Shown here piece by piece: positions 50,989 through 60,523 of a DNA stretch of 64,000 nucleotides. Position numbers and translations under genes: made by a program. Positions within the stretch are counted from its first letter, which is position 1; the number at the start of each line of letters is the position of its first letter. Source of the stretch: DATFVJ01 sp963851085. GTDB taxonomy: Bacteria; Actinomycetota; Actinomycetes; Streptosporangiales; Streptosporangiaceae. The DNA lies in assembly GCA_963851085.1 (NCBI GenBank), contig CAWKNX010000008.1, forward strand, positions 7,393 to 71,392, given 5' to 3'. The notes beneath the pieces are model-generated. The model was not told the DNA's origin. It was given only the letters and a program-made list of their open reading frames with translations, and did not search any database.

Positions 50989-52074
50989 TCACCCGGCGAT
51001 TTCCGGGATCGGGATGTTCTGGCGGGCAGCGGCGCCAGCGACCCGGCTCTCCCACCAGGACAGCTCGCCGTCGTCGCCGAGTGCCTTTTCCCAGCCGAAG
51101 GTGGCCATGATGGCGATCAGGCATAGGTCGAGCTGGGCGTCCCACCAGCTGCCGGTGGCGACGCCGGATGCCTCCAGCGCGGCCCGGAACCGGTCGATGG
51201 CCGCTTCTTTGGGCTCTGGCAGCCGGGCCTGGTTGAGGGCCAGGTACCAGCACAGGTCCCAGCAGGCCGGGCCGGAGCCGGGGTATGCCCAGTCGAGCAG
51301 TACGGTGCGGCCGTCGGGGTGGGTGCCGAGGTTGCCCATCTTCCAGTCGCCGTGCAGGAATGTGCGCGGCGTGGCGGCCAGCGGCCCGGTGATAAGCGCG
51401 GGCCGGTCATGGACCAGGCTGGCCAGGCTCGACAGCAGCGGTGAGCGTCCGGGCAGGGCTCGCCATCCTGCCTCGGCCGCTGTGATCGGCGGGGGTACCT
51501 CGGCGGCGAGGAGTTCGGCGGCGATGTTGTCCGGCGCGAAGAACCGTATCCGCTGCTCCATCGTGGTGAGACCGATGTTGTCTTCCCAACCCCAGAAACC
51601 GCAGCTGAGGTCGGCCATGTGCTGAAGGAAGCCGTTGTGCTGATCTGCCGGAACCACGGTGTCGCCCTCGGGGACGAGGAAGGCGCCGACGTCGCGCACG
51701 ACCATCATCAGCACGGCGTCGTCACCGACGCCGCTAACCTGCATGGCCACCACCGTGTGGTCGATGGTGGCGGGCGTCCTGGCCATGATCCCGGACTGCC
51801 ACACCAGGTAGGGGCGGTGGACGTGATCGCCGGTGACGCGCATGATCCAGTCCGATGCCGGGCTGAGGCGCTTGACGAAATACGGTTCCCCGTCGATCAC
51901 CACCCGCTCGTAGACCGCACCGGACTTGGCGTCACCAGGCCGGAGCTCAGTCCGCGTGGACGCCCGTGCCAGCAGCTCGTCCACCGATTCGATGGCCGTG
52001 ATGTGATTCCCTCGCACCGGCGATTCCCGCCGGCCTCCACGGTCCGCCGTGGATTGGCCGTGTGTAGTGGTCAT
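50989..52074 (-). CDS. aminoglycoside phosphotransferase-like kinase
   Basis: 361 residues with the APH/EcKinase-like fold. The catalytic loop is TFLHGDWKMGNLGTHPDG (His-Gly-Asp with Lys and Asn), and the magnesium-binding motif is VLLLDWAYPGSGPACWDLCWYL. The N-lobe has PYFVKRLSP with the ATP-contacting Lys. Substrates of such actinobacterial relatives are mostly unknown small molecules. ATG 52074. Not evidently in an operon; both neighbours are decayed. Confidence 0.85.
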   Translation of the reverse strand: MTTTHGQSTADRGGRRESPVRGNHITAIESVDELLARASTRTELRPGDAKSGAVYERVVIDGEPYFVKRLSPASDWIMRVTGDHVHRPYLVWQSGIMARTPATIDHTVVAMQVSGVGDDAVLMMVVRDVGAFLVPEGDTVVPADQHNGFLQHMADLSCGFWGWEDNIGLTTMEQRIRFFAPDNIAAELLAAEVPPPITAAEAGWRALPGRSPLLSSLASLVHDRPALITGPLAATPRTFLHGDWKMGNLGTHPDGRTVLLDWAYPGSGPACWDLCWYLALNQARLPEPKEAAIDRFRAALEASGVATGSWWDAQLDLCLIAIMATFGWEKALGDDGELSWWESRVAGAAARQNIPIPEIAG

Positions 52075-52299
52075 CTTGGCACCTCCTCATGGGCTGGTGA
52101 TCACCAGACTCCGGCAGGACCGTTCGGGCACCGTCAACTCAGCGTCAACGGCCGCAGAATGCGGTCGATCAACGGGCTGGCGGCGCTGATGCCCCGGGAA
52201 CGGGTTGCCGTCCGTCAGCGACCGCACCAAGACGCGCAGGCGTTGTGCCGTCAAATGGTGATCATTCCTCTGGCCAACGTCTCCTCGGGCGGGTGCGCG

Positions 52300-52740
52300 A
52301 TGGTCTTCTTGCGGGTGGCGGCCTGCCGCCGCTTCCGCGGCCTGCGGGGCTCCGAGGCGGCAGCCCTTCCGTACAGCCGCTCGCCGCTTGGCCTGGGCTG
52401 GCTGGCCAAACGCCGCCTGCCGGACGGGCTGGTGGCCGGCTGGTTCCGGCCGCTGCAGCCCGACCCGGGCGTGCTTCGCGACCTGGCACGCTACGTGCGC
52501 GGAGCACGCCGGCGCCAGATGCTCGAGGTTTGCGAGCGCCTGCGCGCATTTGACCGCCCCACGCTCGTGATCTGGACACCCGAGGATCGCGTCCAGCGCC
52601 CCGAGCACGGCCGCCGGCTGGCCGCGATCTTGCCGGACTCGCAACTCGTCGAGATTCCGGACAGCTACACGCTGATCATGCGCGACCAGCCAGAAGCGTT
52701 CGCCAGGGCGGTGCGCGAGCTCGTTCGCGGCACCAGGTGA
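52300..52740 (+). pseudogene. alpha/beta hydrolase, C-terminal half
   Basis: The frame encodes a cap region (LGWLAKRRLPDGLVAGWFRP, VLRDLARYVRGARRRQMLEV) and the end of an alpha/beta hydrolase core (DRPTLVIWTPEDRVQRPEHG, LVEIPDSYTLIMRDQPEAFA). The catalytic Asp is in TPEDRV, but the His expected in the DSxHLI position is Thr. The nucleophile half is absent. The 225 bp upstream (52075-52299) holds no gene. Confidence 0.6.
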
Positions 52741-52848
52741 GAGCGGATCGCATCAATGGCGGCCTGGATGTCGGACAGCCGCTGGCGTTCCCGGTCGCCC
52801 CCATCATCACCCCGGGGGTTGCCGCTACCGGGTGGCAGACTGTCCGGC

Positions 52849-53439
52849 ATGACCGGATGGGATCCGAAAGCGGACCTTCGCCGTTATCTGCAGGCCGCCC
52901 GCGAGGCTCTGCTGTGGAAGCTCGACGGGCTCTCCGAGTACGACATCCGCCGCCCGCTGACGCCGACCGGCACCAATCTGCTCGGGCTGATCAAACACGT
53001 GGCCAGCGTCGAGCTGGGGTACTTCGGCGACACCTTCGGACGGCCGTCCGGCGAGCCGCTGCCCTGGTTGCAGGACGGCGCCGAGCCCAACGCGGACATG
53101 TGGGCGACCGCAGATGAGTCGCGCGGGCAGATCGTCGGGCTGTACCACCGGGCGTGGGCGCACTCGGACGCGACGATCGACACGCTGGCGCTGGACGCGC
53201 TCGGCCAGGTGCCGTGGTGGCCTGGCGACCGGAGCGAGGTGACGCTGCACCGGATCCTGGTGCACATGATCGCCGAGACTGATCGGCACGCCGGGCATGC
53301 CGATATCGTCCGGGAGCTGATCGACGGGGCCGCCGGGCTGCGGGACGGCAACGACAACATGGCGCCAGGCGACCAGGCGTGGTGGAAGAACTATCGGAGC
53401 CGGCTGGAACGCGTGGCGCAGGAAGCCGGCCAGGGCTGA
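52849..53439 (+). CDS. DinB-family (DUF664) protein
   Basis: 196 residues: DLRRYLQAAREALLWKLDGL, LLGLIKHVASVELGYFGDTF with the first metal His, and LHRILVHMIAETDRHAGHAD with the other ligands. The C-terminal WWKNYRSRLERVA closes the bundle. Similar in plan to the DinB protein at 13.3 kb but not a recent copy. ATG 52849, with GGTGGCAG upstream. Confidence 0.88.
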   Translation: MTGWDPKADLRRYLQAAREALLWKLDGLSEYDIRRPLTPTGTNLLGLIKHVASVELGYFGDTFGRPSGEPLPWLQDGAEPNADMWATADESRGQIVGLYHRAWAHSDATIDTLALDALGQVPWWPGDRSEVTLHRILVHMIAETDRHAGHADIVRELIDGAAGLRDGNDNMAPGDQAWWKNYRSRLERVAQEAGQG

Positions 53440-53641
53440 ACGCGACGTCCCGGGCCGGCGTGCCCTGCGGCGGCGCGTACGACGATCCGGTCCCGTGGCT
53501 GATGACCGGCACCACCGCGCATGGCAAGTCGCGCAGCCCCACGGCCAGCCAGATCATCGACGTCTGACATCGACCAGGCGTCGCCCGCGGGCCGGCGTCA
53601 CGTCCGCTGTGGACACCGGCAAGTCCCAGGTGCGGCGCGTC

Positions 53642-54519
53642 TCAGCGGCCGGCCGCTGGTGAGTGCAGCACGGCGGCGCGGTCGGCGAGTGCCCGGACCT
53701 CGTCGGCCACGCGCGGCCACACCGCGGCGGGGAGATCGTGCCCGACTCCAGGAAGGATGACAAGCCGGGCACCCTCGATGGCTGCCGCGGTGTGCCGCGC
53801 CGCTGCCGGGCGCAGCAGCGGGTCAGCCTCGCCGTGCAGGATGAGGGCGGGCACCCGGAGCTGGGCCAGCCGGCCGCCGTGCCACTTCGCGCCGGCCTGG
53901 CGGCTCTGCGCCCGCGTGTCGCGTACGCCGCTGGCCTGGTCGCGCTCGATCCGGCTGCGTGCTTCTGCCTCGTCGAAGGGATAGCCAGGCGAGGCCACGG
54001 CGCGGGCCAGCGCGAGGCCAAGGGCGATATCGCCCTCGCGTCCCTCGGGAAACTTCATCCGGGCGAACCGGGCCACCAGCCCGAGATGCACGTAGCGCGC
54101 TGCCCTCAGGCCGCTGGCGTCGCTGGGCAGCGAAGCCGAGGAGGTGATGCTGCGGACCCGCTTGGGGTGGCGCAGCGCCGTGCGCTGCGCCACCTGGCCG
54201 CCCATGGAGTGCCCGAACAGATGCGCGGAGTCCCAGCCGAGGGCGTCGAGGACCGCTGCCGCGTCGTCGGTCATGTCTTCGGCGGTATATGCCGCCGGGC
54301 GACGGCGCGCGGCCGCGGCGATCGGGCTGCCCGCCCCGGTATCCGGGAGGTGGGTGGACTCGCCTGCGTCGCGCTGGTCGAAGGCCACCAGAACCTCGAC
54401 ACCCCCAGGCCCATGACCAGCAGCAAGGGATCACCCCCTGCGCCGCCGAGATCTTCGAAGGCGATGTTGACGTCGCCGTTGCGTGCGTAGCGCGTCGGGC
54501 CAGATCCACCCGTTGCCAT
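53642..54519 (-). pseudogene. alpha/beta hydrolase with internal frameshifting deletion
   Basis: ATG 54519 (GGAGGACCTG site) opens a good N-terminus: YARNGDVNIAFEDLGGAG, PLLLVMGLGVSRFWW. At about 54385-54400 the frame breaks and the protein continues elsewhere as EVLVAFDQRDAGESTHLP, then LFGHSMGGQVAQRTALRHP (nucleophile Ser), LILHGEADPLL (Asp) and ILPGVGHDLP (His). About 13-16 residues of the loop between the oxyanion strand and the next strand are missing, so a deletion not divisible by three is likely. The catalytic triad itself survives. Confidence 0.75.
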
Positions 54520-54533
54520 CAGGTCCTCCTCAA

Positions 54534-54588
54534 TTTGCAAACGTTGTTCGCAAAATAATGATACCCGTTCGGGAACAGTGTTCGCAAA
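54534..54588. promoter_or_regulatory. two palindromic operator-like sites
   Basis: Two 21-bp imperfect palindromes with the same half-sites lie at 54534-54554 (TTTGCAAAC / GTTCGCAAA) and 54568-54588 (TTCGGGAACA / TGTTCGCAAA), 34 bp centre to centre. They sit just upstream of the broken alpha/beta hydrolase gene, overlapping its likely promoter. The form and length are typical of TetR-family operators. The rest of the gap to 54879 shows nothing else. Confidence 0.65.
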
Positions 54589-54879
54589 GAGGTGCATCCG
54601 CTGCCCGCCGAACCCACCCCGCCGTGTCCTGGCTGATGGGCTCGGCCACTCAGCTCCCGCCGAGGCGGCCGAAATGATCATCCCTGAAACGGCGAAACCC
54701 CAGCTCAACCAGGGATGTCGCGGCACCGCCAAGCAGACTCGGTCTAAGCCGGGACGTTTGGGTCCAAGCCAGGACTTCCGCCCCTAGGCGCCACCAATTG
54801 ACGCGGCGCAGCCTGCGAGGTGAGAGCTGGACCGAATGAAAGCCAGGGACAGCCACTATTTGGATCATGGAGGTGTGCA

Positions 54880-55929
54880 ATGTCAGTGCTAGCGGTGGCC
54901 AATGCAGCGGGCACCGGGGCGGATTCGCTCCCCGGCGCCGACGACGACGGCTTTTTCGGCATCCGCTTCGAGTCGATTGGCGGGCTCGGCGCCCACCTCG
55001 CCGGGAAGATCCTGGCTGAGGCAGGCGTTCTGCGGCAGGGCCTGAACGGCGCGCACTTCTCCTCTTACGGCTCGGAGAAGAAGGGCACGCCGGTGAAGTC
55101 GTTCGTGCGCTTCTGCGCGGCCGACCGCGAGCTCCGCACGAGCAGCCCGGTCGAGAGCCCGCAGGTGGTCGCGGTCTTCCACGAGGCGCTGGCCCGCTCG
55201 TTCGACGTGGCCGCCGGCCTGAGCGCAACCGGCACCCTGATCGTGAACACGCGCTCGGCCCCCGACGAGATCAGGGAGACGCTCGGCCTCCGCTCGGGCA
55301 CGGTGGCGGTGCTCGACGCGCTCGGCATCGCGCTCGAGGAGAAGACGCGCGTGAATACCGCGATGCTCGGCGCGGTGGCCCGAACCTGCCCATTCCTCGA
55401 CCCCGACGCGGTGAAGGAGACCATCCGCGAGACGCTCTCCACCCGCTACGCGCACCTCGTCGAGGCGAACCTCCGCACGTTCGACCGCGGCTACCGCGAG
55501 TTGCGGCTCATGACCTGGCCCCCCGCGCCCGGCGACTCCGGCCGGCCCGTGCAGCGGACCGCACCCGCGTTCGGCTACCTCGACGCGCCGATCGGCGGCG
55601 TCATCCTCGACCCGGGCAACAGCATCCTCAAGAACCTGAGCATGTCGCGGCAGGGCTTCCTCCCCGCCTACGACCCCGAGCTGTGCGCGCACTGCGGGAT
55701 CTGCGACATCGTCTGCCCCGATCTCTGCTTCGTATGGTCCGATGACGGCGAAGGCGAGCCTGCCGTGCGGCTGCTCGGCATCGACTACCACTACTGCAAG
55801 GGCTGCCTGAAGTGCATCGACGCGTGCCCGACCGGCTCGCTCACCGAACTCCGCGAGGAGGACGGCTGGGCCGAGGACAATCGCGTCCCGCTCTTCTCGT
55901 GGCTCGACCCCGAAGGGGGGACCGTCTGA
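54880..55929 (+). CDS. 2-oxoacid:ferredoxin oxidoreductase, gamma subunit fused to delta (ferredoxin) domain
   Basis: 349 residues. The gamma domain (IRFESIGGLGAHLAGKILAE, GSEKKGTPVKSFVRF) is followed by a two-cluster ferredoxin: CAHCGICDIVCP and CKGCLKCIDACP. This subunit contacts coenzyme A and carries electrons from the thiamine site to ferredoxin. GGAGG precedes ATG 54880. Its stop overlaps the ATG of the alpha-beta gene by one base (TGATG). The frequent GCGCGC-, CTC- and GAGC-type codons set this operon apart somewhat from neighbours. Confidence 0.9.
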   Translation: MSVLAVANAAGTGADSLPGADDDGFFGIRFESIGGLGAHLAGKILAEAGVLRQGLNGAHFSSYGSEKKGTPVKSFVRFCAADRELRTSSPVESPQVVAVFHEALARSFDVAAGLSATGTLIVNTRSAPDEIRETLGLRSGTVAVLDALGIALEEKTRVNTAMLGAVARTCPFLDPDAVKETIRETLSTRYAHLVEANLRTFDRGYRELRLMTWPPAPGDSGRPVQRTAPAFGYLDAPIGGVILDPGNSILKNLSMSRQGFLPAYDPELCAHCGICDIVCPDLCFVWSDDGEGEPAVRLLGIDYHYCKGCLKCIDACPTGSLTELREEDGWAEDNRVPLFSWLDPEGGTV

Positions 55930-58226
55930 TGGCCGTCGCACCACCGAGGCCGAGGCCGAGGGCTGACCGCGCCGCGCAGGTTGTCGGGTTCCGCACCGGC
56001 AACGAGATGGCCGCGCTGTCCGCGAAGCAGATCGACTTTCACGTGATGGGCTACTACCCGATCACGCCCTCGACGGAGATCGCCGAGCTGCTCGACGAGA
56101 TGAAGGCGGCCGGCGAGCATAAGATCCTGATGGTGCCGGCCGATGGCGAGCACGGCGCCGCCGGGATCTGCTACGGCGCCGCGACCGGCGGCGGCCGCGT
56201 CTTCAACGCGACGAGCTCCCAGGGGCTGCTGTACTCGCTGGAGCAGCTGCCCGTGCAGTCGGGGACGCGCTACCCGATGCTGCTCGACCTCGCGACGCGC
56301 GCCGTGAGCGGGCCGCTCGACATCCGCGGCGACCACTCCGACGTCTACTACGCGCTGAACACCGGCTGGCTGATCTTCATGGCGCGCGGCCCGCAGGCCG
56401 TCTACGACATGAACCTCATCGCGCTGCGCGTCGCCGAGCGCGCCGAGGTGCGGCTGCCAGCGATCGTGGCCTTCGACGGCTTCTTCACGAGCCATCAGAA
56501 GCGCCGCGTCTCGAGCTTCGAGGACGACGCCACCGTGCAGGACTGGCTCGGCCCGGTGCCGGAGATGGTGACGGCGCTCGACCCGCGGCACCCCGTGACG
56601 ATCGGGCCGTACATGAACGATCCCGACCTGATCAACAACAAGTACCAGCTCGAGCGGGCGATGGACGCTGCGGCGGCCGCGCTCCCCGAGGTCTTCGCCG
56701 AGTATGAGGCGTTGAGCGGCCGGCGCTACGACCCCGTCGACCTGTACCGCATGGACGACGCCGAGGTCGCGGTCTTCCTGGTCAATTCGGCCGCGGAGAC
56801 CGCGAAGGACGTTGCCGACAAGCTGCGCGCCGAGGGCATCCGCGCCGGCGTGGTCAGCCCCAACGTGATCCGCCCGTTCCCCGCGGCCGCGATCCGCGAG
56901 GCGCTGCGCGGCGTCCGCGCCGTCGTGCTCGGCGAGCGTTCCAGTTCCTTCGGCGCACACGGCGCCAACCTCTCGCATGAGGTGAAGTCCGCGCTGAAGG
57001 ATGACCCGGAGAACCGCACCCTCTGCCTGAGCCGCGTCTACGGCCTTGGCGGGCGCGACTTCTACGCGGAGGACGCCGAGGCGTTCTTCCGGCTCGCGCA
57101 GGAGGCCGCCGAGCGCGGCGCGGTAGAGGTGCCGTTCGACTACTACGGCGTGGAGCCAGGCGATCCCGCGAAGCCGCGGCCGCCGCGCCGCGGCGCGCCG
57201 CCGCTCACCCGCGAGGAGATGACGAGCGGGTTGCTCAAGGTGCAGCCGCGCCCGGACGGCCGGCTCGATGTCGACGCGCCGCCCTACTGGCAGCTCGCTG
57301 CGAAGCCGAAGCGAGTCCTGCCCGGCCACGGCGCGTGCCCCGGCTGCGGCATCTTCCCGGCGCTCGACCAGTTCCTGCGCGGCATCGAGGGCGATGTCGT
57401 CGTGCTCTACCAGACGGGCTGCGCGATGGTCGTCACCACCGGCTACCCCTACACGTCGCACCGCATCACGTACGTGCACAACCTCTTCCAGAACGGCGCC
57501 GCCGCGCTGAGCGGGCTCGTCGAGATGTTCCACGAGCGCGTGCGCCGCGGCGAACTGCCCGCCGGCGAGGACATCACGTTCGTGATGATCACCGGCGACG
57601 GCGGCATGGACATCGGAATGGGCGCCGCGATCGGGGCCGCGCTCCGCAACCACGGGATGATCGTCGTCGAGTACGACAACCAGGGCTACATGAACACGGG
57701 CAGCCAGCTCAGCTACTCGACGCCGCTCGGCCACATGACGTCGACGAGCCACGTGGGGCCCGCCGAGCTGGGCAAGGCCTTCCACCACAAGGACACCCCG
57801 CAGATCATGGCCGCGACCAACATCCCGTACGTCTTCACGGGCGTCGAGGGCTACCCCGACGACCTCGTGGCTAAGGCCGCCAAGGCGCAGTGGTACGCGA
57901 AGCACCAGGGCACGGCCTACGGGAAGATACTGATCTCCTGTCCGCTGAACTGGAAGACCGAGGACCGTGTCGGCGTCGAGATCGTCCAGGCCGCGGTGGA
58001 CTCCTGCTTCTTCCCGCTGTACGAAATCGAGCGCGGCGTAACCCACATCACCTACGACCCGGAGCCGATCGGGCGGCGCGTGCCGGTCAGCGACTGGCTG
58101 AAGCTGATGGGCAAGACGAAGCACCTCTGCAAGCCCGCCAACGAGGGGACGCTCGCAGCGATCGAGGCCGAGGTGGCGCGCCGCTGGGAGCGGCTCAAGG
58201 CGAAGGACCAGAACCCCCTCTTGTAA
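55929..58226 (+). CDS. 2-oxoacid:ferredoxin oxidoreductase, fused alpha-beta subunit
   Basis: 765 residues. The alpha part (GYYPITPSTEIAELLDE, FNATSSQGLLYSLEQLP, SGPLDIRGDHSDVYYAL) binds the 2-oxoacid and the pyrimidine of thiamine diphosphate. From about residue 445 the beta part follows: CPGCGIFPALDQF, ITGDGGMDIGMGAAIGA (the GDG metal/thiamine motif), VVEYDNQGYMNTG. The fusion links two normally separate chains. Pyruvate is the likely substrate, but 2-oxoglutarate or another oxoacid cannot be excluded. It oxidises the oxoacid to acyl-CoA, reducing ferredoxin. Confidence 0.9.
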   Translation: MAVAPPRPRPRADRAAQVVGFRTGNEMAALSAKQIDFHVMGYYPITPSTEIAELLDEMKAAGEHKILMVPADGEHGAAGICYGAATGGGRVFNATSSQGLLYSLEQLPVQSGTRYPMLLDLATRAVSGPLDIRGDHSDVYYALNTGWLIFMARGPQAVYDMNLIALRVAERAEVRLPAIVAFDGFFTSHQKRRVSSFEDDATVQDWLGPVPEMVTALDPRHPVTIGPYMNDPDLINNKYQLERAMDAAAAALPEVFAEYEALSGRRYDPVDLYRMDDAEVAVFLVNSAAETAKDVADKLRAEGIRAGVVSPNVIRPFPAAAIREALRGVRAVVLGERSSSFGAHGANLSHEVKSALKDDPENRTLCLSRVYGLGGRDFYAEDAEAFFRLAQEAAERGAVEVPFDYYGVEPGDPAKPRPPRRGAPPLTREEMTSGLLKVQPRPDGRLDVDAPPYWQLAAKPKRVLPGHGACPGCGIFPALDQFLRGIEGDVVVLYQTGCAMVVTTGYPYTSHRITYVHNLFQNGAAALSGLVEMFHERVRRGELPAGEDITFVMITGDGGMDIGMGAAIGAALRNHGMIVVEYDNQGYMNTGSQLSYSTPLGHMTSTSHVGPAELGKAFHHKDTPQIMAATNIPYVFTGVEGYPDDLVAKAAKAQWYAKHQGTAYGKILISCPLNWKTEDRVGVEIVQAAVDSCFFPLYEIERGVTHITYDPEPIGRRVPVSDWLKLMGKTKHLCKPANEGTLAAIEAEVARRWERLKAKDQNPLL

Positions 58227-58256
58227 AGGACGAGCACCCCTCTTGTGAGGTTGACC

Positions 58257-59093
58257 ATGGACACCACCGCACGGATCATCGAGAAGCGCGACCTGACGGA
58301 CATCACCAAGCTGTTCGTCGTCCACGCCCCGCTCGTGGCGCGCAACGCGGCGCCCGGCCAGTTCGTGATCCTGCGGGTCAGCGAGACCGGCGAGCGGATC
58401 CCGATCAGCATGACCGACTTCAGCAGGGCCGCGGGCACGATCACCATCGTCGTCCAGGAGGTGGGGCGCACGAGCGCGCTCGTCAGCGCGCTGGAGGTGG
58501 GCGACGTGTTCCTCGACTTCGTGGGCCCGCTCGGCCTGGCGGTTCCGCTCCCCGAGGAGGGCCACGCGGTACTGATCGGCGGCGGCTTCGGCACGGGCGC
58601 GGTCTTCCCGCTGGCCCGCGAGATGCGCTCGCGCGGCGTGCGGGTCTCGTCCATCGTCGGCGCCCGGACCCGCGATCTGGTGATCCTCGCCGACATGCTG
58701 GCGACGGAGAGCGATGAGGTGCACGTGTGCACCGACGACGGCTCCCTCGGCTACCGCGGCTTCGTCACCGGCCGCCTGGAGGAGCTGATGGACGCGGGCG
58801 CCGGGTTCACCCACTGCCTGGCCGTGGGGCCGATGCCGATGATGCGCGCCGTCGCGAAGACGACGCGGAGCCGCGGCCTTTCCGCCATGGTCTCTCTCGA
58901 CCCGCTGATGGTGGACGGGACCGGCATGTGCGGCGGCTGCCGTGTGAGCATCGGCGGCAAGTCGCTCTTCGCTTGCGTGGACGGCCCGTTCTTCGACGCG
59001 CACCAGGTGGACTTCGACGAGGCGGACGCCCGCATGACGACCTACAAAGAGCAGGAGAACCTGGCCTGCGAGCTGGCAGGACTGAGGAGGTAA
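58257..59093 (+). CDS. NfnA-like FAD/NAD-binding subunit with [2Fe-2S] cluster
   Basis: 278 residues of the ferredoxin-NADP reductase / sulfide dehydrogenase beta (dihydroorotate dehydrogenase electron-transfer) type: APGQFVILRVSETGERIPIS (FAD), VLIGGGFGTGAVFPLA (nucleotide), and MCGGCRVSIGGKSLFACVDG, the cysteines for a [2Fe-2S] cluster. With the next gene it resembles the NADH-dependent ferredoxin:NADP oxidoreductase Nfn. ATG 58257 is preferred; GTG 58245 adds four residues. Placed with the oxoacid oxidoreductase, it would move ferredoxin electrons to NAD(P). Confidence 0.88.
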   Translation: MDTTARIIEKRDLTDITKLFVVHAPLVARNAAPGQFVILRVSETGERIPISMTDFSRAAGTITIVVQEVGRTSALVSALEVGDVFLDFVGPLGLAVPLPEEGHAVLIGGGFGTGAVFPLAREMRSRGVRVSSIVGARTRDLVILADMLATESDEVHVCTDDGSLGYRGFVTGRLEELMDAGAGFTHCLAVGPMPMMRAVAKTTRSRGLSAMVSLDPLMVDGTGMCGGCRVSIGGKSLFACVDGPFFDAHQVDFDEADARMTTYKEQENLACELAGLRR

Positions 59094-59098
59094 GCGCT

Positions 59099-60523
59099 AT
59101 GCCTATCGTGTATCCGCATAAGACCGAGATGCCGTGCCGAGACCCGGAGGAACGCCGCCGGAGCTGGGACGAGGTCGCCGAGGGCTACACGGTGGAGCGC
59201 GCCATCGCCGAGGCGCGCCGCTGCCTCAACTGCCAGGACCCCGTGTGCGAGGAGGGCTGCCCCGTCAACGTGCCGATCCGCGACTTCGTGCGCAGCGTCG
59301 CGGTTGGGGACTTCGAGGGCGCCGCCACCGCGATCCGCCGCCGCAACCTGCTGCCCGCGATCTGCGGCCGTGTCTGCCCGGTCGAGCACCAATGCGAGTC
59401 GCGCTGCATACTCGTTCCCCGTCAGGACCCGGTCGGCATCGGCCGGCTCGAGCGCTTCGTCGCCGACTGGGAGCGCAAGCACGGGAATGGCGGCGAGGCC
59501 GCCGCGCCCCACGTGTGGCGCGACCAGAAGATCGCAGTGGTCGGCTCGGGCCCGGCCGGCCTCACAGTGGCCAGCGACCTCGCGCAGGTCGGCTACCCCG
59601 TGACGATCTTCGAGGCTCTGCACGCGTACGGCGGCGTCCTCCGCTACGGGATTCCCCAGTACCGCCTGCCGAAGGAGATCGTCGACGAGGACGTCGAGCA
59701 CCTCAAGGCGCTCGGCGTGGAGTTCGTGCGCGACGTGATCATCGGCAAGACGGTCACCATCGACCAGCTCGTCGACGAGTGGGGCTATTCCGCGGTCTTC
59801 GTCGGCACCGGCGCGGGCTCGCCGATCTTCATGAACATCCCCGGGGAGAACCTCAAGGGCATCTACTCGGCCAACGAGTTCCTCACTCGCGTCAACCTGA
59901 TGCGCGCGTATTCGTTCCCCGAGTACGACACGCCCGTTCAGCGGCCGAAGCGGGCCGCGGTGATCGGCGCCGGCGACACCGCGATGGACGCGGTGCGCTG
60001 CTCGATCCGCCTCGGCGCCGAGGAGGGCCACATCGTGTACCGCCGCTCCGAGCAGGAGAAGGGTGCGCGAGCGGAGGACTACGAGCGGGCGCGCGCCGAG
60101 GGCGTTATCTTCGATTGGCTCACCCTCCCGAAGCGCTTCATCGGCGACGAGAACGGATGGGTCCGCAGCCTCGAGTGCATCCGCACCGAGCTCGGCGAGC
60201 CCGACGAATCGGGCCGTCGCCGCCCGGTCCCGGTGCCCGGCTCGGAGTTCACGATGGAGACCGACCTCGTCGTCATCGCCCTTGGCACGAACCCGAACCC
60301 GCTCGTCCCGCGGACGACCTACGGTCTCGACATCGACGCCCACGGCTGCATCATGGCCGACCCGCAGACGGGCGCCACGAGCCGGGCTGGCGTGTACGCC
60401 GGCGGCGACATCGTGACCGGCGCCGCGACGGTGATCCTCGCCATGGGCGCGGGCCGCAGGGCGGCGACCTCCATCCACGAGTACCTGCAGCAGCATGCCG
60501 CAGAGAAGGGAGCGCCGCGATGA
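59099..60523 (+). CDS. NfnB / glutamate synthase small-subunit-like flavoprotein
   Basis: 474 residues. Two N-terminal [4Fe-4S] motifs are seen (CLNCQDPVCEEGCPVNVP and ICGRVCPVEHQCESRC), then FAD binding (VVGSGPAGLTVASDLAQVG), the YGIPQYRLPKEIV segment, NADPH binding (AAVIGAGDTAMDAVRCSIR) and the closing AGGDIVTGAATVILAMGAGR. This is the GltD-like/NfnB family. Because NfnA precedes it and no GltB is present, an Nfn-type transhydrogenase is more likely than glutamate synthase. GAGGAGG site; the stop overlaps the next ATG (ATGA). Confidence 0.88.
   Translation: MPIVYPHKTEMPCRDPEERRRSWDEVAEGYTVERAIAEARRCLNCQDPVCEEGCPVNVPIRDFVRSVAVGDFEGAATAIRRRNLLPAICGRVCPVEHQCESRCILVPRQDPVGIGRLERFVADWERKHGNGGEAAAPHVWRDQKIAVVGSGPAGLTVASDLAQVGYPVTIFEALHAYGGVLRYGIPQYRLPKEIVDEDVEHLKALGVEFVRDVIIGKTVTIDQLVDEWGYSAVFVGTGAGSPIFMNIPGENLKGIYSANEFLTRVNLMRAYSFPEYDTPVQRPKRAAVIGAGDTAMDAVRCSIRLGAEEGHIVYRRSEQEKGARAEDYERARAEGVIFDWLTLPKRFIGDENGWVRSLECIRTELGEPDESGRRRPVPVPGSEFTMETDLVVIALGTNPNPLVPRTTYGLDIDAHGCIMADPQTGATSRAGVYAGGDIVTGAATVILAMGAGRRAATSIHEYLQQHAAEKGAPR

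Noticed and set aside
53440..53567. Protein-like tail (GGAYDDPVPWLMTGTTAHG) after the DinB gene
   Set aside because: About 40 residues without a start or recognisable family; too short to name.
55791..59003. A 1070-codon open frame on the minus strand
   Set aside because: It lies opposite well-supported oxidoreductase genes and is rich in Arg, His, Val and Ala as expected for the antisense of high-GC coding DNA. No motif is recognisable.
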